The translations under genes were made by a program, and so were the position numbers. Below are positions 43,225 through 56,573 of a stretch of 64,000 nt of DNA, one piece after another. Source of the DNA: Vanessa cardui (lineage: Eukaryota > Arthropoda > Insecta > Lepidoptera > Nymphalidae). Numbering within the stretch: position 1 is the stretch's first letter; each line of letters opens with the position of its first letter. Location: NCBI RefSeq assembly GCF_905220365.1, contig NC_061124.1:6078501-6142500 (forward strand). Direction: 5' to 3'. The notes under the pieces were generated by a model. The model made no database searches, was not told where the DNA came from, and was given only the letters and a program-made list of their open reading frames with translations.

Positions 43225-43345
43225 ATGATCCAGTGGTTAGAAAATCTGAATGTCAACTGATGATTCTGAGTTTAAACCCAGGTAAACATCACTGAATTTT
43301 AATGTGCTTAATTTGGACATTATAATAATGAATCTTGTGCTCATG
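43225..43345 (+). repeat. SINE family C, decayed head
   Basis: GATCCAGTGGTTAGAAAATC is an A-box-like start, GAGTTTAAACCCAGG a B-box remnant, then TTTTAATGTGCTTAATTTGG. This matches family C blocks, with the tail lost. Confidence 0.6.
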
Positions 43346-45800
43346 TTTAAGAATATCGTTGGCACATCTATGTACGGTTACTTTTGTTCGTTCCAAATAG
43401 TTAATAAAAAAGTTTTCATTCAGCTTAAATCCTATTTCACAAGAATTTGCCTCAACTGACGTTTGTATTGCTTCTTAAAACGTTAGCTTTCTGACAGAGA
43501 ATAGCTATTCGTAGAATACAACGCCGACAACACCCAGTGTATCACGACCTCATCGATTGTTCTTTTAATATGACCTTTATTTCAAAAACATTAAAGACTA
43601 TAATATTTATTGAACATAAATTTATGGCCGATTTGTTTTGTCGAATTACGTTTTACTAAAACTTTATTTAGTTCATGTAAAACGTTCAACGTGAGGTTTA
43701 TTTTAAGTATGACGAATGATAAAAGTGATCGCTTCAAAGTAAACATTCGTTAAAGAAATAATGAATCTCGTCTTATAAAAACTAATAATTCTATGTTAAT
43801 GACAGCTTACGAGTTCTACTTTCGGTTTTAAAAATGAGTTTATTTGGATAAAAAAAAAGTACTAAAACACTTCAAAGTGTAAATATTTACTAAGTTTAAA
43901 AGTACGGATGCGTAATTCATATTTATTGCACCATTTATACTAACAATAGCCAGTGTTTTCGCTGAAACCAATAAGTCCAAGGTAAATGTTCGGACGACAG
44001 ATTTAGTACGCTCAAGTCCATTTACTCGACAGCAAGTTATCCAATGAAGCGCTTTAAAGCGTACGAGTTTAGTAATTCATCTTATTTGTAGACATTCCAG
44101 CGTCTTAAGATACAAGTTCAATCGTCGATTATTATAATTTAAATTAATGCAGCCATACGCGACTCGAATGTCTTACTAATTATTGGATTGGAGATTTAAC
44201 ATTATTATTATGATTGGTTAATACTCGCGTTTAATATATTGATTCACAGAAATATAATCTGAATTAATTGATGGTACCAAATATTTTATTCTAAGATGAA
44301 GAACATTCGACATGGTATTCAGTCAAAGACACTGCCTCCAACCGTTACGATCTAAGCTATTTTGGTTTATGTCAATCAATCGAAATCAGAACGATCTCAA
44401 ATTAAATAAGCCCTAATAAGCTATAAGCTCTATAAGCTAACCGGTATGGAATGAAGTCCTACATCTATATTAAGTAAGTAACTTATTATTTTACCGATCA
44501 GAACAGGAAATTATGTTACTGATTTTTGACATAACCTTTAGCCACTAGTGGGATTTGTAATTTTATAATGAAACAAATATTATATAAATTGTTATGTATG
44601 TAATGCATCACAACCTTAATGGAATAGTAAACGTAAACGTTAATTCGTTTCCACATAATCTTAGAAGTTATATTTGTATGCAATGATACCATATGTTAAT
44701 ACCAAGGGAGAGAATAATAATTAATATATTATATAGCATATCTCTGACGTCACATAAATACCTAAAAGTTATAAACAAATGTCAAAAATGCTTTATACAT
44801 TTATACATTACACATTTTATGTATCGAAAGGATCGACTTCGAATATTTTTATTCAGTACATTTATTTCTTAAAAGGAAAAATCAACATCAAATAATCTTG
44901 TTTAATATATAAAGATATATAGCATGAGATAATCAGTGGTAGGAAGGTTTAATACGAGATGTTGTCGATATCATAGATATATTTTAAATGGCATGTTCAG
45001 ATCATAAATTTAAATGTCGTGCGCGTGTTCAGTGTTCTTGTGTCATTCCGGGTACAGGATAATGTGACATTCACTTACTCATAAATGCTTTTGAAAGTAT
45101 AATGCACTTATTTCTCAAGTACTTCGCTAAGTTCTCCTCATACTGATACTACGACGGGACTATATAAAACTGTAAGAAACTTTTATATAAGGTTAAACTT
45201 TATATTTTAAATATTTGAATTTAGAATGTTTTAATTTTAAATCTTTACTTTTAAAAATAAATATGAACGCAGAACCAAAGCTATTTAGCCCAAAAAGGAT
45301 AAATTTTGAACGTCGAATTATTTTATCAAGTGACATTTTTTTTGGAAAAATCATCTTTATTGGGAGAATTTGGTATCTTTTTACGAATTTTTAATTATAC
45401 ATTTAAGCATTAGAATTAAATATATTTTATGCGTCTTGCAATTGGAAAATGCTAAGATTGAGACAATTTACATACAATACAACGCGTTGTATAATATGAT
45501 TGTGATATTGAATACAAATACCCGAGATCCCGTAAATACTGGAAGTCCACGCAATTGGTTTATAAAGTTACCGAGACGTATTAGGGCACTGGCTTTGTAT
45601 TCTGCTCAAAGTATATAATGCATGCGAATAAGCGTAACAGAAACTAATGCATTTGAATGAATATATAAAGCTGAGTTCACATAAATGCGACAAATCATTA
45701 CATAATATTGTATCAAGATTTTAACCAGATTTTCATTCTTTAGGCTTAAAAAGGAGATCGCAATTTTAAGTGTAATTGTTTTTAATTTGACTTAAACTTA
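43346..45800. other. 5' flanking DNA, nothing recognised
   Basis: This is AT-rich sequence. No exon, promoter or repeat is supported. Confidence 0.4.
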
Positions 45801-46111
45801 GTAGTGTGCCGAGATGGCTCAGTGGTTAGAACGCGTGCATCTTAACCAATGATTTTGGGTTCAATCCCAGAGAAGCACCACTATATATATATGTGCTTAA
45901 TTTGTGTTTATAATTCATCTCGTGCTCGGCGGTGAAAGAAAACAAAGTGAGGAAACCTATTTGTGTCTAATTTCATCGAAATTCTGCCACATGTACATTC
46001 CACCAACCCGCATTGGAACAGCGTTGTGGTATATGTTCCAAATCCTCTCTTTAATGGGAGAGGGAGGCCTTAGCTCAGCAATGGGAAATTTACAGGCTTT
46101 TTACTTTACTT
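45801..46111 (+). repeat. SINE family C (tRNA-derived), full-length copy
   Basis: The head GCCGAGATGGCTCAGTGGTTAG matches a tRNA A box and GGGTTCAATCCCAG the B box. The body has TCATCTCGTGCTCGGCGGTG and CCACCAACCCGCATTGGAAC, and ends AATGGGAAATTTACAGGC. It resembles the tRNA-derived SINE (Metulj type) that I recall from nymphalid butterflies; the name is unverified. A short AT run sits just after the tRNA-like part. Confidence 0.88.
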
Positions 46112-46284
46112 AGTTAGTAGTGTGATAATTGATGAATGTTTGGTGAAAAACTCGGGCATATTACCTAGATTAAACAAACTGCAGTAGGACTGAGGAAAAA
46201 CATATAAGGCTTTATACAGATGACCATCATTGCAGAATATAAAACATTTGTTGTTAATATGTTTAACATTAAGAATCGAGAGAG

Positions 46285-46560
46285 AGAGAGAGAGAGAGTG
46301 GTTAGAACACCTGAATCTTGTGTGGGTTGAAAATAACGATTGCGGATTCAAACCCTAAGCTAGTATCATTGCAATTTCATGTGATTAAATTGTGTTTATT
46401 ATCTTGTAATCGAAGCGAAGGAAATAATCTTTGACGTGTATATCATGCAATCTACATTGGAACAGACTGGTAAAATAAGTTTCCAACTCATTCTTCAAAT
46501 GAAGAGGAGGCCTGAGCTCCATAGTCGGACATTTACAGATATTCCAGTGTTAATTGAGAT
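46285..46560 (+). repeat. SINE family C, diverged copy preceded by a GA microsatellite
   Basis: GTGGTTAGAACACCTGAATC, GATTCAAACCC, TCTACATTGGAACAGACTGG and GAAGAGGAGGCCTGAGCTCC follow the family order. The (GA)n tract at about 46277-46299 runs directly into the A box. Confidence 0.75.
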
Positions 46561-46847
46561 AAGTATTAAAAAAAACGATATATTTTATTTTATTAAAAAC
46601 GTAATAAATGAACAAAAAAATCTTCAATAATCTACGCTCGAGTTCTACGGTGCGCTTCGAGTAACCTTTTCCAGAATACTTCGCCGGCTCAGACGGTGTT
46701 GGATGTTAAACATTTAAACTATTAAATATAACGATGTTGCAAAGAGAGAAATTAATGTCGAATTAAAACTCACACATACAAACACTTAAAATAAAAATTT
46801 GTTTGTGTGCTACACATAGATAATTAATATTTATACAACAACAAGAA

Positions 46848-47148
46848 CAACAGCCTGTAAATTCCCACTACTGAGCTAAAAGCCTCCTCTCCCTTTGAGG
46901 AGAAGGTTTGGAACATATTCCACCACGCTGTTCCAATGTGGGTTGGTGGAATACACATGTGGCAGAATATCTATGAAATTTGTCACATGCAGTTTTCCTC
47001 ATGATTTTTCCTTCACCGCTGAGCACGAGATGAATTATAAAGACAAATTAAGCACATGAATCAGCGGTGCTTGCCCAGGCAAACTCAGCTTGAGCCCGAA
47101 ATCATCGGTTAAGATGCATGCGTTCTAACCACTGGGCTATCTCGACTC
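46848..47148 (-). repeat. SINE family C, full-length copy in opposite orientation
   Basis: It runs from ACAGCCTGTAAATTCCCACT to CTAACCACTGGGCTATCTCG, the reverse of the copy at 45801. The two could pair over nearly their whole length. Confidence 0.87.
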
Positions 47149-48785
47149 CAACTAATATATATAAAACACTCTAATTGTTTCGATAGATGATTCAACAAAT
47201 ACTGAAAAGATTGTTCACATAGGAGCAGATTAATTAAGCTCATACAATGCCCGGCCATAAACAGGGTGGCGTTCACAGAGGGTGTAGCAGAGAGGGATAC
47301 GCGCAGATGTGGGTTGTAAATAGTAAGAGATTGGCGGTTTTATTCTTTTTTTATAAGAGATTCTTTTACCATTATCTGGATTCCGATTCAATGGAGGATG
47401 TATGTAAGTAAGTACACGTTTATATTATATATTAATAATTGTCTACAGGTCTGCAAATAGACCCGATCGAAACCTATCTACATTTATAGATCGTTAAAAT
47501 TCGTATAATTGAGATATTTCAATATTAAATCCATAAAATTAAACGACATGACAGTTAAACGGGCGTGCATGTTTGACGTTTACGGTTGCGTTCCAAATAA
47601 TACCTAATTTCTTGCAGGATACGGAAGACTCGGTGGAATCTTATCCAAATTAAATCAACAATCAAACGCAAACCGCAAACCGCAAACCAAAATATATGTG
47701 TTATATGAAAGATAAACCGCATTTATTTAGTTTTATCTAGATAATAAATTCGATCAGCAAATTCATCATCTTTAACAATGTTTATTTTGATAAGATTTCC
47801 AAAAGTAAGGGTACTCGAGATATGTTTACATTTTTTCATGTTCCAAAACTAAACCAGACATATTTTCACCAATATATAGGTATTTTAACCATTACTTACA
47901 TAGCCATGAAAAAAGGGTGTGCCTGTAAATTCAAACTTTAATTCAGTATTATTCGATCTTTAGAGAATTTAATGTAAGATTTATCACACTAACACCTACT
48001 CTATATCATTTCAAAGCAAAAATGCTGTTTGAAAAGTTTTAATAAAATAAATAATTACTTAAGATATAATAAACGTATTTGATAACAAAATTTAACGAAA
48101 TAAGATAAACTTGCAAGAGAAGAATATAATGAAATATTCGCTTTTAACTTAGACCGTGAATTACATAGCAAAATCTACTTTCATTATCCGAGTCCGCTAA
48201 TGTTATAAAGTCTATTGTGTGAAATTCCAACGGCGAAAAATCTCCGACGGTCATTGTGTAAAATTTTCTTTACAATATTATATTATCCTTTTTATAAATC
48301 ACCTGTACGCAAGTGTTCATTACGTATTATATTTTTTTGTAAGATATTCTTCGTCTTTTTTAAGGAAGGAACGATAACTGTCAAAATCATCATTCGAATA
48401 ACACGATAGTGACAAATAAATGTATAGTACGACACAACTTAGATCGTAGCATCGGCAAAATTCGTAAAACCGATCACATCTGAATTGAATACGCGATCCC
48501 AAATTAGCGATAATTATTTCTCATGCGAATATGATCTTTGCAAAAACGAAATAACTTGTTATATCATATGACCTAATATACTCGTCAATTTGACACGTCG
48601 ATTTACATGCACTTGCTTTCCCTGACGCGAGAATCTATAGCGACGAATAGCGTCGAATGGCGCGATAGGGAGCTATGGGTTGTGTAAATCGGCAGTAATC
48701 GGTTTTATTTTTATACCATTGCATTTTCCGATGCTACATCTAATTTCTGTCGTACTATACCTGGTACGAAAAAAATGTAAAACTA
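47149..48785. other. 5' flanking DNA, nothing recognised
   Basis: This is AT-rich. A CGCAAACCGCAAACCGCAAACC short tandem lies near 47668-47690. No exon is supported. Confidence 0.4.
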
Positions 48786-48945
48786 CCAGTAGTCGCCCGC
48801 GGATACGCTCGCGTTTTAGGCTTGGTTGTCATGTGTTAGGCAAACAGAGTCTAAGTTCTTTCTTGAAGTTCATGTTGCAGAAGACGTGAAAGACCGACAA
48901 ACAGACAGAGTAACATCACATTTATAATACTAATAAATATAATGA
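48786..48945 (+). repeat. Repeat family D copy
   Basis: CAGTAGTCGCCCGCGGATAC, GCGTTTTAGGCTTGGTTGTC, ATGTGTTAGGCAAACAGAG and ACAAACAGACAGAGTAACAT are in family order. Confidence 0.8.
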
Positions 48946-49361
48946 ATATTGATATATTTTACTTCTGTACACAGTAGAATTTAAATGAAAACGAACAAAT
49001 ATATATTTGTATAGTAGATTGTATTGTAGCACCAATAGTGTGAAATTGCAGCTCAATGGATCGGATAGAACTGGTTTTATATTCGTTGCAAAATTTCACC
49101 CACACAGTCTAAGAATTGAAGTTAAATTAAAATTTTATACGTAATAGAATAGAATATTCAATAACAGATAGATATAGTATAATTGAAATTACGTTTCTTT
49201 GTTTGCAGACGTAACGCAGAAGAGCAGTGTATCGTACTGGTTTGTCGACTTTGTTTTTTTTTTTGACAGGACATAATTGGTCGATAGCTTGAATACGCTG
49301 TGACATACGTTACAAATACGTGAAAATATGGCGTTTTGAATTTCGACGAAGCTTGTATAAC

Positions 49362-49639
49362 GTTGGTGGTAGGGCTTTGTGCAAGCCCGTCTGGGTAGGT
49401 ACCACCCACTCATCAGTTATTAACAATACTTAGTATTGTTGTGTTCCGGTTTGAAGGGTGAGTGAGCCAGTGTAAGTACAGGCACAAGGGACATAACATC
49501 TTAGTTCACAAGGTTGGTGGCACATTGACGATGTAAGGTAATATATCGTACAGCGTCATTGTCTATGGGTGATGGTGACCACTTTCCATCAGGTGGCTCA
49601 TATGCTCGTCCGCCAACCTAAAGAATAAAAAAAAAAAAC
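49362..49639 (+). repeat. Repeat family A, near full-length copy
   Basis: The head GGTGGTAGGGCTTTGTGCAA and tail GTCCGCCAACCTAAAGAATA plus a long A run are intact. The TCTACCGCCAAACAACAG block is largely deleted. The head folds perfectly: GGTGGTA pairs with TACCACC and GGGCTT with AAGCCC. Confidence 0.88.
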
Positions 49640-49888
49640 ATTGGAAGTAAAATTAAAGTTTGTATGAGTAAGTAGTCAAAATGAATCGTATTGTCTTTTA
49701 AACAAAGTTAAATTAATCAAGCAAAAAAAAGAGGATTTACCATCTATATTGCGGCTATTAGTAAATCTCATGGAGTACTTTATTCTATGGTTTGTTTATC
49801 TTTATTCGGTCTTCGATCTAAATATGATGCTGTGTTGCGCTTTTCAATACAACGGCTCACTCACTCGGAAAACAGTAATACAAAGCTG

Positions 49889-50102
49889 ACAACCTCCGTG
49901 GTCGAGTGGTGTGAAAACAAAAACACCGGTTTTCATGGGTACGCCACTCCGAGGTCCCGGGTTCGATTCCCAGCAGAGTCAATATAAATTATCATTAGTT
50001 TTCTATGTTGACTCGGGTTTGCGTTTTTGTGGTTCCGTCTTTACTTCTGAATTTCCATAACACTTACATTAGGATCAGAGTAATGTATGTGATGTGTATG
50101 AA
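49889..50102 (+). repeat. SINE family B copy
   Basis: GACAACCTCCGTGGTCGAGTGG with the B box GGTTCGATTCCC, then TTATCATTAGTTTTCTATGT and GATCAGAGTAATGTATGTGA. The A-to-B spacing contains an extra AAAACAAA compared with the copy at 41614. Confidence 0.83.
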
Positions 50103-52357
50103 TAGGTGGTGGTTTAGTGGGCATCCGCCCACTCACTAATAAACTCACATAACTCACAAACGATTGCAGAAACCACTAATCTATAAATAAATAATCTTGT
50201 TATACCGGTGTTTCGTAAACTTATTTACTTAAGAATTTAATTAGTATTCGAAAAACAAACACTGTAAATAATCTGCTAAACTAATTTATGTCTTATCCCA
50301 AACATTGTTCATATATTTCAATTAAGTTCAGCAGACCATTCACCTGCGGGTGTGACTGTAGGAATGTAGACTCACGACGTTAATTCAGATTTATCACACG
50401 GTAAAGGGGAGACCCTTTACGATTTTTGCCATTCAAGACGAATTTATTCAAGGTATCTTATTAGATTACGAATCTCAAGATAGATGACCGATCGAATTAC
50501 TATAAGAAAGAAAAATGGTGCAATATTTTATAAGATCATTACCGAGATGAATCGGATAAAATATTATACTGTAAAAGTTTGACACTCGCTAAATTTATAC
50601 ACGACTATTTCAAGTGAATTAGTTACCAAAGAGTCGGTATATGTCACATTATTATTAAAAAAAAAAGAATTAATTATATGTTTTATAAATGTCAAACAAG
50701 TGTCACGTCGAATGAGATATTTCTAAATGGATAAAGCTATGTCCACATACGCCGAAAACAAAATACATACGGAAAAGTGTCAAATATTATTTTCGTTCTC
50801 TTTTGTTTTTGACATTTAATGCCTGGTATTGTAATAACACAAATCCGCAACATTTATAACAGTTATAACAAATTGTAACTGATTCTTTTAGTGGTTAAAA
50901 TGTTATAATAAAATTATTTATTTATCCAACTCTTTGTGAAGCGTTTTAATAAATATTCCACAGAGTTAATGTCAGAGGTGTTTTATGTAGATTAAAGCGT
51001 GGTTGCGATGTTTCAACCCAGTTTTTTTTTTGTCATTTGCAAGTTTAAATACTACAATCGTTCGTAAAAATCTTTGTAATACCTATTTTATTGTGATATT
51101 TTTTACGAAAAAGATTATTAGAAATATAATTTTATCCAATAGTTTTAAAATAGCTTGCAATCTTAAAAATTTATTACACGAACGAGTTATTTTACTGAAA
51201 TGTGGAAAGAACTTAACTTATTAGTATTTTGTAGTAATAATGTAAACAATAAAGAGAAATAGACACACTCTCCTTATGTTATATAAATGGTGGTTTTAGT
51301 ACAAGGCGCCTGCAGTTAATTTTTTTTTTAAATTACAAAAATAGAGAAAGATATACAGAATAATCATATATTGAGCGAGTCAAACGTTACATTATGAAAC
51401 GTTTCTGACGCTGCTTTATTCAATAAAATCATGTATAAGTAGTGTTTTGTGTTAATTCATAGACGTATTTCGAAGTACATTTGAAATATTTTTTTATAGC
51501 AAAAATACATTCTAATTAACAGAAATTGTCATTATTAATAGTGTACGTATTATATTACCGAAATGTAGCCCGATCTTTACCAGAATGGTATTTATCGATT
51601 ATTTCGTGTGAACTATTGTTCTCTACGAGGGTACAGAATCCTTAGGGTGGCGCCCCCATAACCTCCCCCAGTAAAACGAAACTAGCAACAGCACAAATTT
51701 AACTTTTTTGTTCCACTACGGTTTTAAGCTGTCATAAACATTTCATGTGTGACGATAAAAAGAAGCGTGTGGCTCGCTCAAGAAATATTCTATAGAAATG
51801 AACGTGGCAAACCGCCCGTATTTATACGTTTACCGACAACAAACTTGGCGTGTTTCCCACTTTATAATAATTTGATATCAATTCTTTGTTGTTCAAGATC
51901 ATTGATAACACTATAGGAAGTTCATATACATCAAATAGAAAAATTCATATGGATTTAAAATTTGTAAACATTTTTAAAATAAGAAATAAATTAACGATTG
52001 ATTTAAACTATCATGCACTTTAACAATGCATATCACATTAGGCGGTAAACCCGCCCTTTCTTCGGACGGGAGAAATTTATTAGTAAATAAAATGTGTGAT
52101 ATAATAATAATTTATACTTAACGACACTCAGGAGTATTGTTGCTTTGTACCCGTGCAAACATTTTTAGAATTGAACCATTAGTTCCTATACAAATATTAG
52201 TACTAATCTTTGCAATATAAGTATTGATTTTTATGAAAATATAACAGACATTTTTAACTTTGCCGTTTGATAATATCAAATCATTTGTAAAAAAATACAT
52301 CGGTAAAGAACGAATATCATTCAATACAGAGTACAAAAAAGCGTGGAATGAATACTT
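50103..52357. other. 5' flanking DNA, nothing recognised
   Basis: This is AT-rich sequence without a supported gene or repeat. Confidence 0.4.
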
Positions 52358-52550
52358 GTTGACTTCCAGGCATGATATATTACGTACATAATTATATAAT
52401 TATAATTAACAAACATTATTGTTTTTTTATGTTGAAAAAGAGTAACCACTGTTTTCCTTGCCAGTTCTCGTCAGTAGAATCTATGTTCCAAACCGTTGGT
52501 AGCTTCACTAAATAAAGTTGTTAAATGACAATTCAAAAGTGAGTAATGAA
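52358..52550 (+). repeat. Repeat family E, diverged LINE-like 3' end
   Basis: TTGACTTCCAGGCATGATAT, GTTGAAAAAGAGTAACCACT, TTCCTTGCCAGTTCTCGTCA and AACCGTTGGTAGCTTCACTA match the 6925-7137 copy. Confidence 0.72.
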
Positions 52551-52811
52551 TTTTTTAATTTATCAATGAAATTAATATTAAGAAAACTATATTGAATAGT
52601 TACGATAATTAAAATCGCGTGCAAATTTTAATTTAAATAGCCGTGCAGAACCGATGTTACATTCGGTTGTAAACAAAAACGACATACTTCACGCTGGTAT
52701 ATTATGTTTATGACTGCGAGACAAATCTTGTACCAAGTTTATACGTATGCCGGTGTATGATGTTTGAACCGGTGTTACCATTATTTTTAAATCAATTCTG
52801 TAAAATAACCA

Positions 52812-53098
52812 TTTTTTTATGGTATAGGTTGGCGGACGAGCATATGGGCCACCTGATGGTAAGTCACCATCACCCATAGACAATGACGCTGTAAGAAATA
52901 TTAACTATTCTTTACTTCGTCAATATGCCACCAACCTTGGGAACTAAGATGTTATGTCCCTTGTGTCTGTAGTTACACTGGCTCACTCACCCTTCAAACC
53001 GGAACACAACAGTACTGAGTACTGTTATTTGGCGGTAGAATAACTGATGAGTGGGTGGTACCTACCCAGACGGGCTTGCACAAAGCCCTACCACCAAG
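52812..53098 (-). repeat. Repeat family A, full-length copy
   Basis: It starts TTTTTTTATGGTATAGGTTGGC and ends GGCTTGCACAAAGCCCTACC, with the complete block order in between. It has few differences from the plus-strand copies and looks young. ACCATTT appears on both sides and may be the target duplication. Confidence 0.9.
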
Positions 53099-53999
53099 AA
53101 TTACCATTTAAATGTTTTCGTTTTTATGCTGGAATACAGTTATTTAAATAAAGAACACAACTATGTAAATATACGTGAGGTTTCAATTTACAGATTCAGG
53201 GATAATTAAATTAAAAAAGGCTATTGCGAGTTAGTTTTAATGCTGCTAAAACTCGATGCAGTTGCGCCCACGTCGCTATCCCGAAACAGGTTTAGCAGCA
53301 AGTACTGCGACTGCTTAACATAGCAACAGTTCTCGAAATCGCAAATTCCGATCAGTTCTGTGCTTACAGGATTCTATAAAAGAAAATTTTAACACTTCGC
53401 TTAAGGTACTAAAGCTGTTTTTATTTTTATTTTAAATAGAATCTAAAACGAAAGCAAAGATATTTTTATGCATAATATTATAATGCGAAAGCAGGCATCT
53501 CTGTTGTTATCATTGTTATTCACTAGAACGATTTTGATATAACTTCTTACTAACTTCTTCTAACTTGATGGGTGTTAGATGAAAACCTTGAGACGAATAA
53601 ATTTAATAATATTCGACAATAATATTACCGTATTTATTGGTAGAATAAGACATTTAAATAAACGTATTTAAGAGTAGATTCCAATCTTGAACGTTAAAAA
53701 AACCAATTTCAAACACTGTCCGCCATTGTTGTCCGTTCTAAAAAAGACATTTCTAAGTCTTGTTTTGAACTTATGCGCTAAGTTTCTTATCAGTTTAATT
53801 TGAATTCCGAATCCGAATTGAAATTGATACTATAAAATAACGACCTAAAAGCGCTTTTAAAGGTGTATAGAGTAAAGAATATTATTTATTTTTGACAATT
53901 TATTCGATTTACTGATGTATGACTCTCACTGACCTAATATGTAAGATTGTATGAACATGGTTATACAAAGATTTCAATACACATTTTATATTTTAACAC

Positions 54000-54285
54000 A
54001 TTATATGTGTACCACTACTGGGCTTTCTATAATAAAATGCCCCCTCCGTTTTTGAGTAGAAAGTTTGAAGCGTCTTCCATAACGCCAATCAAATGCGAGT
54101 TGCTGGATAAACTGCAGCAGAATTAAATTAAAAATAGACATATTCAGGTACACCGTCAAGATGCTTTCCTTTACCACTTAACAAAAATTAAGTACCTATA
54201 TGAAAACACAATAGTGCTTCCCTGGGTTGAAACTCGGTAAATATGCACGCGTACTAACCACTGGGCCATGTCAGCTTTTATATAT
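54000..54285 (-). repeat. SINE family C, diverged copy
   Basis: GTACCACTACTGGGCTTTCT at the left and CCTGGGTTGAAACTCGGTAA with CTAACCACTGGGCCATGTCA at the right are the tail and the B and A boxes in reverse orientation. Confidence 0.72.
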
Positions 54286-54599
54286 AAAATATAACTCTAG
54301 GAAATAAGGGTAGGTACTTATAAATATACGCAAGGTTTTTGCATGAATAATTTAATTTTTACGTTCATTATTATCTGTATAAAAATCTTGCACATTTTCA
54401 TCTCGTCAGAACTTAGGAGAACGCAGAACGTCAAGCTTCGTATTTTAATGTGAACTGAAAAGTTTTCATTCAAGTGGGCTTTTATACATCTTCACTGAAA
54501 GACGTTTTGTGGAAATGAATACGTAAGTCTTGGCCGGTTCTGTGTTCTTTTTTTGAATCGACTTTAAAACTACGAAAAGAAATTAAATTCTCTGCCGAA

Positions 54600-54790
54600 C
54601 AAAGGCGCAGTTTTAAGGGAAAGTTTTGGCGCTCATTCTACCACGCATAGGACAGAAATTAATTCGACAAACGACAGTTTCCTCACGTTTAAGCACAAAT
54701 AAGAGCATGAAAACTCATTAGTGCATGCCTTAAATTGAGCCCACGATCTTCCGTTAAGATAAAAGTCATGAATTCGAACCTGACCTATTC
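54600..54790 (-). repeat. SINE family C, decayed partial copy
   Basis: GGCGCTCATTCTACCACGCAT, ACAGTTTCCTCACGTTTAAG and TTGAGCCCACGATCTTCCGTTAAG recall the family body and B box. The A box is missing. Confidence 0.6.
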
Positions 54791-54844
54791 TGGTTTACTC
54801 AAAACAAATTATTAAATATATGAATAAAACTATAAGATTTTACT

Positions 54845-55035
54845 TTGTGTTAGGGATTTGTGCATGCTCATCGGGGTACCACCCACTCATAATATATTCA
54901 ACCGCCAAGCAGTAATACTTTGTATTGTTGTGTTCCGGTTTTAGGGGTGAGTGAGACAGTGTAACTACACACTCAAATAATAAACAACTTTGTTCCCAGG
55001 ATTGGTGACGCATTGAAGATGCAAGGAATATCTTA
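54845..55035 (+). repeat. Repeat family A, diverged 3'-truncated copy
   Basis: GTTAGGGATTTGTGCATGCTC, GGGGTACCACCCACTCATAA, TTGTTGTGTTCCGGTTTTAG and GGATTGGTGACGCATTGAAG match the head two thirds of the family. Confidence 0.72.
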
Positions 55036-55732
55036 TCACTACATAAACAGATGACTTAATAGCCCTGTGGTTATCACAACCTTCATGTAAAAGTAAGTGT
55101 AATGTATCTGACATGCGTATATGTATTTATATCCCACAAGAATATAAGGACAAGCAGCGTATGCAATATAAAATTATAGCTTCCATTATTTTATATATAA
55201 TCTACGAGCTTTCTTTGACATAAGTGTGTCGGAATGGTATGCATAAAAACAGCAAAAAATAAAATATATAATTTTAATAAAACAATCATAATTATTATTA
55301 TATACCCAAATGATACAACTGTTTTACTATTATTATATAACGCCGGACAAAAAATTGCTTTTGACTCTTCGACGTATATATATATCATATCGAAATCCAG
55401 ATATAAAATGTATTCAGGAACTTTTATAGGTATTTTAAAAGACCACATTTTGTTAGCTTTTAAGTCAATCTACCTAATATAAACAAACTTGTATAATTAT
55501 ACATTATCAAGAAGAATTGATACAATTTAACAACAAACAACAGTATTGTATTTACAATCACAGAAGTATCATACAGGCCGACGTACGCTTCTTATCTATC
55601 AAATGTTGCTAAGATGATAATTTCAATTTAAAACATGATGTATGAACGAGTTACTTGACAGTGTTTGATAAAGACTCCTCACAACCAAGTTACACATATA
55701 ACTCGTGTCAGTAATATTATTAACAAATTAAT

Positions 55733-55985
55733 TAACTAGCAACCCGACCCGACTTCGCATGGGTGCAATGCTGACATAAATATAGTACAGAATGCCTCAA
55801 TTCTCAGTGTTTCTTTACTATACTGACCACAAAAACATACGTGTACAAAAACCTTCATTCTATCTATTAAAAAAAATCGCATCAATAACCGTTGCGTTAT
55901 TGTAGAGATTTAAGCATACATATGCACAGACAGCGGTAAGCTACTTTGTTTTATACTACGTAATGTGATAGCAAAGTTATTCCAA
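55733..55985 (+). repeat. Repeat family F copy 2
   Basis: The head ACTAGCAACCCGACCCGACTTCG and the tail GCGGTAAGCTACTTTGTTTT then ATACTACGTAATG match 26553-26870. No coding capacity. Confidence 0.68.
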
Positions 55986-56279
55986 AATACTACACTCCGA
56001 GGTACACGCGCCAAGTTTTATCTGACATAATATGCGTTTTCCTACACTGATGAATACGAGACAACACAAATGAAGCACAAAACCTCAGTTGTTCTTGCTC
56101 ATGTTTGTACCCGCGAATCAAATTTAAAAGCACTTGATCTAAACCACTGCACTATTTTGGCTCAAAGCATCATAGAATCGAACAAAAATAAATAAGTATA
56201 GGCTGCAGCTCATTCTGCATGGGAAACGTTTCATTTTGAAATGTTAATATAATTACTTGTAATATATTATTATTTAATG

Positions 56280-56573
56280 CTTGGTGGTAGGGCTTTGTGC
56301 AAGCCCGTCTGGGTAGGTACCACGCTCTCATCAATTATTCTACCGCCAAACAACAGTACTTACTCAGTATTGTTGTATTCCGGTTTGAAGGGTGAGTGAG
56401 CCAGTGTAACTACAGGAACAAGGGACATAATATCTTAGTTCCCATTGTTAGTGGCGTATTGACGATTTAAGGAATAGTTCATATTTCTTACAGCGTCATT
56501 GTCTATGGGTAATGGTGACCACTTACCATCAGGTGGCCCATATGCTCGTCAGCCAACCTATACCATAAAAAAA
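56280..56573 (+). repeat. Repeat family A, full-length copy
   Basis: It runs from CTTGGTGGTAGGGCTTTGTG to GCCAACCTATACCATA and an A tail, with all internal blocks present. Confidence 0.9.

Noticed and set aside
45808..45880. Possible tRNA gene
   Set aside because: The A and B boxes are present but no acceptor stem closes, and the same sequence recurs as the head of a SINE.
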